From assembly GCA_021153185.1 (NCBI GenBank), contig JAGKTY010000025.1, positions 1-33,715 of the forward strand: DNA of 33,715 nt, in the 5' to 3' direction. The notes beneath the pieces were generated by a model. That model searched no databases and was not told the DNA's origin. It saw only the letters and a list, made by a program, of their open reading frames with translations. Position numbers and translations under genes: made by a program. This stretch comes from Lachnospiraceae bacterium (GTDB lineage: Bacteria; Bacillota; Clostridia; Lachnospirales; Lachnospiraceae). Below, in pieces: positions 31,821 to 33,715 of this stretch (its first letter is position 1; each line of letters opens with the position of its first letter).

Positions 31821-32831
31821 CTACTCAGTCAAAATGACCTTTTCTTTTATCTTTTCGTTAATCGCCTGTTCTTTAAACGTCACACACTGCAAAATTGAAT
31901 TTTTCACTTCAATTGCTTTTGCAGAACCGTGTGTCTTTACAACCAGTCCTTTTAATCCAAGAAGCGGAGCACCACCGTACTGATTTGCATCAAATTTTTT
32001 GAGTGTTTTCTTCAATGCCGGCTTAATCAAAAGCGCGCCGATTTTGGATCTCGTAGTGGACATCAGTCCTTCCTTGACTGCTGAAATCAATGTTGCGCCG
32101 ACGCCCTCGTATGTCTTTAGAATCATATTGCCGGTAAAGGCTTCGCAGACAACAACATCGACCGCTCCTGCAGGAATATCTCGCGCCTCAACGCTTCCCA
32201 CAAAATTGATGTCCGGACAGTTTTTCAGAAGCGGATATGTCTCTTTCACGAGTGCATTTCCTTTCTCTTCCTCTGCGCCGATATTGGCAATGCCAACCTT
32301 TGGATTTTTGATGCCAATGACATGCTCCATATACACAGAACCCATCTTTGCAAACTGCAACAGATGAGATGGTCTTGCATCGACATTTGCACCACAATCA
32401 ATTAATAAGCACACACCTGTCTTTGTTGGGATCAGTGGTGCAAGCGGTGGTCTCTCAATTCCTTTGATACGCCCAACGAGGACTTGTCCGCCGACCAAAA
32501 CAGCGCCTGTTGAACCGGCTGATACAAATGCATCACATTTGCCCTCCCGTACCATCATCATTCCTTTTACGATAGAAGAATCTTTCTTCTTACGGATTGC
32601 ATTAACCGGTGGCTCGGCCATCTCAATGACTTCTGTTGTCGGAACAAGCTCAATCTGTTCCCTCGGATACTGATATTGATTTAATTCACTGTGCAACGCA
32701 CGTTCATCCCCAAGCAACATGACTTTGACATTACCTGCTTCATTAACCGCATCAACCGCACCTTTTACGATTTCCATCGGTGCATTGTCGCCACCCATTG
32801 CATCTACCGCAACATTAATATACTCGCTCAT
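31821..32831 (-). CDS. plsX: Phosphate acyltransferase PlsX
   Basis: Converts acyl-ACP to acyl-phosphate, the acyl donor for PlsY at the first step of phospholipid synthesis. It has 336 residues. Diagnostic segments are NVAVDAMGGDNAP at the start, VSAGSTGAVLVGGQ, NIGAEEEKGN and VCEAFTGNMILKTYEG. AGGAGGG lies before ATG 32831. It has its own promoter behind two hairpins. Confidence 0.97.
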   Translation of the reverse strand: MSEYINVAVDAMGGDNAPMEIVKGAVDAVNEAGNVKVMLLGDERALHSELNQYQYPREQIELVPTTEVIEMAEPPVNAIRKKKDSSIVKGMMMVREGKCDAFVSAGSTGAVLVGGQVLVGRIKGIERPPLAPLIPTKTGVCLLIDCGANVDARPSHLLQFAKMGSVYMEHVIGIKNPKVGIANIGAEEEKGNALVKETYPLLKNCPDINFVGSVEARDIPAGAVDVVVCEAFTGNMILKTYEGVGATLISAVKEGLMSTTRSKIGALLIKPALKKTLKKFDANQYGGAPLLGLKGLVVKTHGSAKAIEVKNSILQCVTFKEQAINEKIKEKVILTE

Positions 32832-32852
32832 AAAACCCTCCTATCCTATCTT

Positions 32853-32881
32853 AATATACTAAAAAAGTATGTAAAAAGCAA
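32853..32881 (-). promoter_or_regulatory. Candidate promoter of the plsX-to-ilvA operon
   Basis: TTGCTT (32876-32881) and TATATT (32853-32858) are 17 bp apart on the minus strand. The -35 lies inside the second hairpin of this gap, whose arms are AGCAAGT at 32877-32883 and ACTTGCT at 32893-32899. Confidence 0.5.
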
Positions 32882-32910
32882 GTTAAACGCCTACTTGCTT
32901 GTCATCGTCA

Positions 32911-32948
32911 AAAATAAAACAGGCTTTTCAGGAACCCTGAAAAGCCTT
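32911..32948 (-). terminator. Terminator after rpmF
   Basis: AGGCTTTTCAGG and CCTGAAAAGCCT (12 bp perfect, 3-nt loop; 32936-32947 and 32921-32932) are followed on the minus strand by GTTTTATTTTT. It begins 8 nt after the rpmF stop codon, so the two-gene yceD-rpmF unit can end here. Confidence 0.85.
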
Positions 32949-32955
32949 GATTTCA

Positions 32956-33135
32956 TTAGTCAACTGCTACGATCTGTTTTTTATTGTAGCTGCCACAGTT
33001 TTTGCAAACTCTGTGAGGCATCATTAAAGTACCACATTTGCTGCACTTTACTAATGTTGGAGCAGACATTTTCCAGTTTGCTCTTCTCTTATCTCTTCTT
33101 CCCTTAGAAGACTTATTTTTTGGACAGATAGACAT
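32956..33135 (-). CDS. rpmF: 50S ribosomal protein L32
   Basis: A 59-residue L32 beginning MSICPKNKSSKGRRDKRRAN. It has two cysteine pairs (CSKCG and CKNCG) that form the zinc-binding ribbon typical of the zinc form of L32. The start has a perfect AAGGAGGTG site and lies 2 nt after yceD, the normal neighbour. Confidence 0.96.
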   Translation of the reverse strand: MSICPKNKSSKGRRDKRRANWKMSAPTLVKCSKCGTLMMPHRVCKNCGSYNKKQIVAVD

Positions 33136-33137
33136 CG

Positions 33138-33668
33138 TTACACCTCCTTATCCGCATTCGCGATATTAAAGATATCTTTTATCACTGCCATCCTTGGGTC
33201 CGGAACGAAATCATCACATCCGCATTCCCCTAAGTTCAGGTCTTTGCCACATACCTTACAAATCCCTTTGCAATCATCCTTGCATAAAACCTTTGGCGGC
33301 CAGTTTATCAATATTTCATTGCCAAGATATTGATCTACATCAAACTTGAAACCGTCCATGTAGAAAAACTCATCGGCATCTTCGGGATTGGTTAGCCCGT
33401 CTTCTGTGATATGCTCCTCATAATCAAAAGACACCGGGACTTCCATTGGCTTTAAACACCGATCACACACCATAGCAAGTGTTAAATCCATGTGTCCGGT
33501 CACCGCAATCTTTCCTTTTCCTTCATTTGAAAGCTTCATGATTGACGGCTCTTTGCGAACAATCTGAACTGTTTCTCCGAATGAAACAACCTCATCCGGC
33601 GTAAACAGCACTTCCTGTTCAATAATCTTTTGCTCTGATTGAAATATATCTGTCAGATTGATTAACAT
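33138..33668 (-). CDS. yceD: YceD family protein (DUF177)
   Basis: A 176-residue YceD/YlbN protein. This family is linked to 23S rRNA accumulation and almost always sits just before rpmF. The DUF177 core shows LAMVCDRCLKPMEVPVSFDY with its CxxC pair, FFYMDGFKFDVDQYLGNEI and a C-terminal metal-type cluster (CKDDCKGICKVCGKDLNLG, then CGCD). AGGAGT lies upstream of ATG 33668. Confidence 0.94.
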   Translation of the reverse strand: MLINLTDIFQSEQKIIEQEVLFTPDEVVSFGETVQIVRKEPSIMKLSNEGKGKIAVTGHMDLTLAMVCDRCLKPMEVPVSFDYEEHITEDGLTNPEDADEFFYMDGFKFDVDQYLGNEILINWPPKVLCKDDCKGICKVCGKDLNLGECGCDDFVPDPRMAVIKDIFNIANADKEV

Positions 33669-33694
33669 GGCATACTCCTATCCACACTCAAACT

Positions 33695-33700
33695 ATTATA
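33695..33700 (-). promoter_or_regulatory. Possible -10 box of the yceD-rpmF unit
   Basis: A consensus TATAAT on the minus strand, 27 nt before the yceD ATG. The matching -35 would be at or beyond the window edge and cannot be checked. Confidence 0.45.
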
Positions 33701-33715
33701 CATAGGGTATATTAC

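Noticed and set aside
1..33715. tRNA, rRNA, CRISPR arrays, transposases and integrases
   Set aside because: None was recognised on reading both strands; the inverted repeats are not regularly spaced as in CRISPR.

Overview
The window looks like a chromosomal segment from a low-to-moderate-GC clostridial Firmicute, most likely a member of the Lachnospiraceae. The support is the conserved gene orders yceD-rpmF-plsX-acpP-rnc-smc-ftsY and ylxM-ffh-rpsP-khpA-rimM-trmD, strong AGGAGG-type ribosome-binding sites, an anaerobic (class III) ribonucleotide reductase and a GAAC-N4-GTTC type LexA box. Genus-level placement is inference. Almost everything is on the minus strand; the main plus-strand block is 15.3-19.1 kb.

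Layout from left to right. (1) 1-7.0 kb, minus strand: the N-terminal two thirds of nrdD with its own promoter; a WYL-domain regulator; a 57-residue membrane protein (GTG start) that ends in a strong terminator; rnhA; a membrane-anchored MutS-like ATPase; a SAH/MTA-type deaminase; and a purine nucleoside phosphorylase. The last four form a tight operon that mixes purine salvage with nucleic-acid maintenance. (2) 7.06-7.19 kb: a complex palindromic element. (3) 7.2-13.7 kb: an SRP/translation operon (ylxM, ffh, rpsP, khpA, terminator, rimM, trmD). Where rplS often follows trmD, it continues into a NatA/NatB-type ABC transporter whose permease is fused to a CPBP protease domain. (4) 13.8-15.2 kb: a membrane-anchored GH3 (NagZ-like) enzyme, divergent from a DUF815 AAA+ ATPase.

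(5) 16.7-19.1 kb, plus strand: a two-gene module made of a radical-SAM protein with a C-terminal helix-hairpin-helix and a DUF4130/TIGR03915-like partner. It sits behind a good sigma-A promoter flanked by two LexA-type boxes, which implies induction by DNA damage. I think this is the most interesting system in the window. Its second gene ends inside a 175-bp cloverleaf-like set of nested inverted repeats.

(6) 19.3-25.1 kb: an AT-richer accessory stretch. It has a secreted beta-helix-like protein with an acidic linker, two zinc-ribbon membrane proteins (one with Cys/His repeats), a small Cro/C1-type regulator, a 59-residue orphan protein, and two decayed genes: a pdxT remnant and a leucine-carboxyl-methyltransferase-family gene lacking its SAM-binding core. 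(7) 25.1-33.7 kb: the core operon yceD, rpmF, [two hairpins and a promoter], plsX, acpP, rnc, smc, ftsY and ilvA, with overlaps or gaps of at most 18 nt after plsX begins. It links ribosome, lipid, RNA processing, chromosome segregation, membrane targeting and threonine catabolism. I saw no tRNA, rRNA, CRISPR array or transposase.
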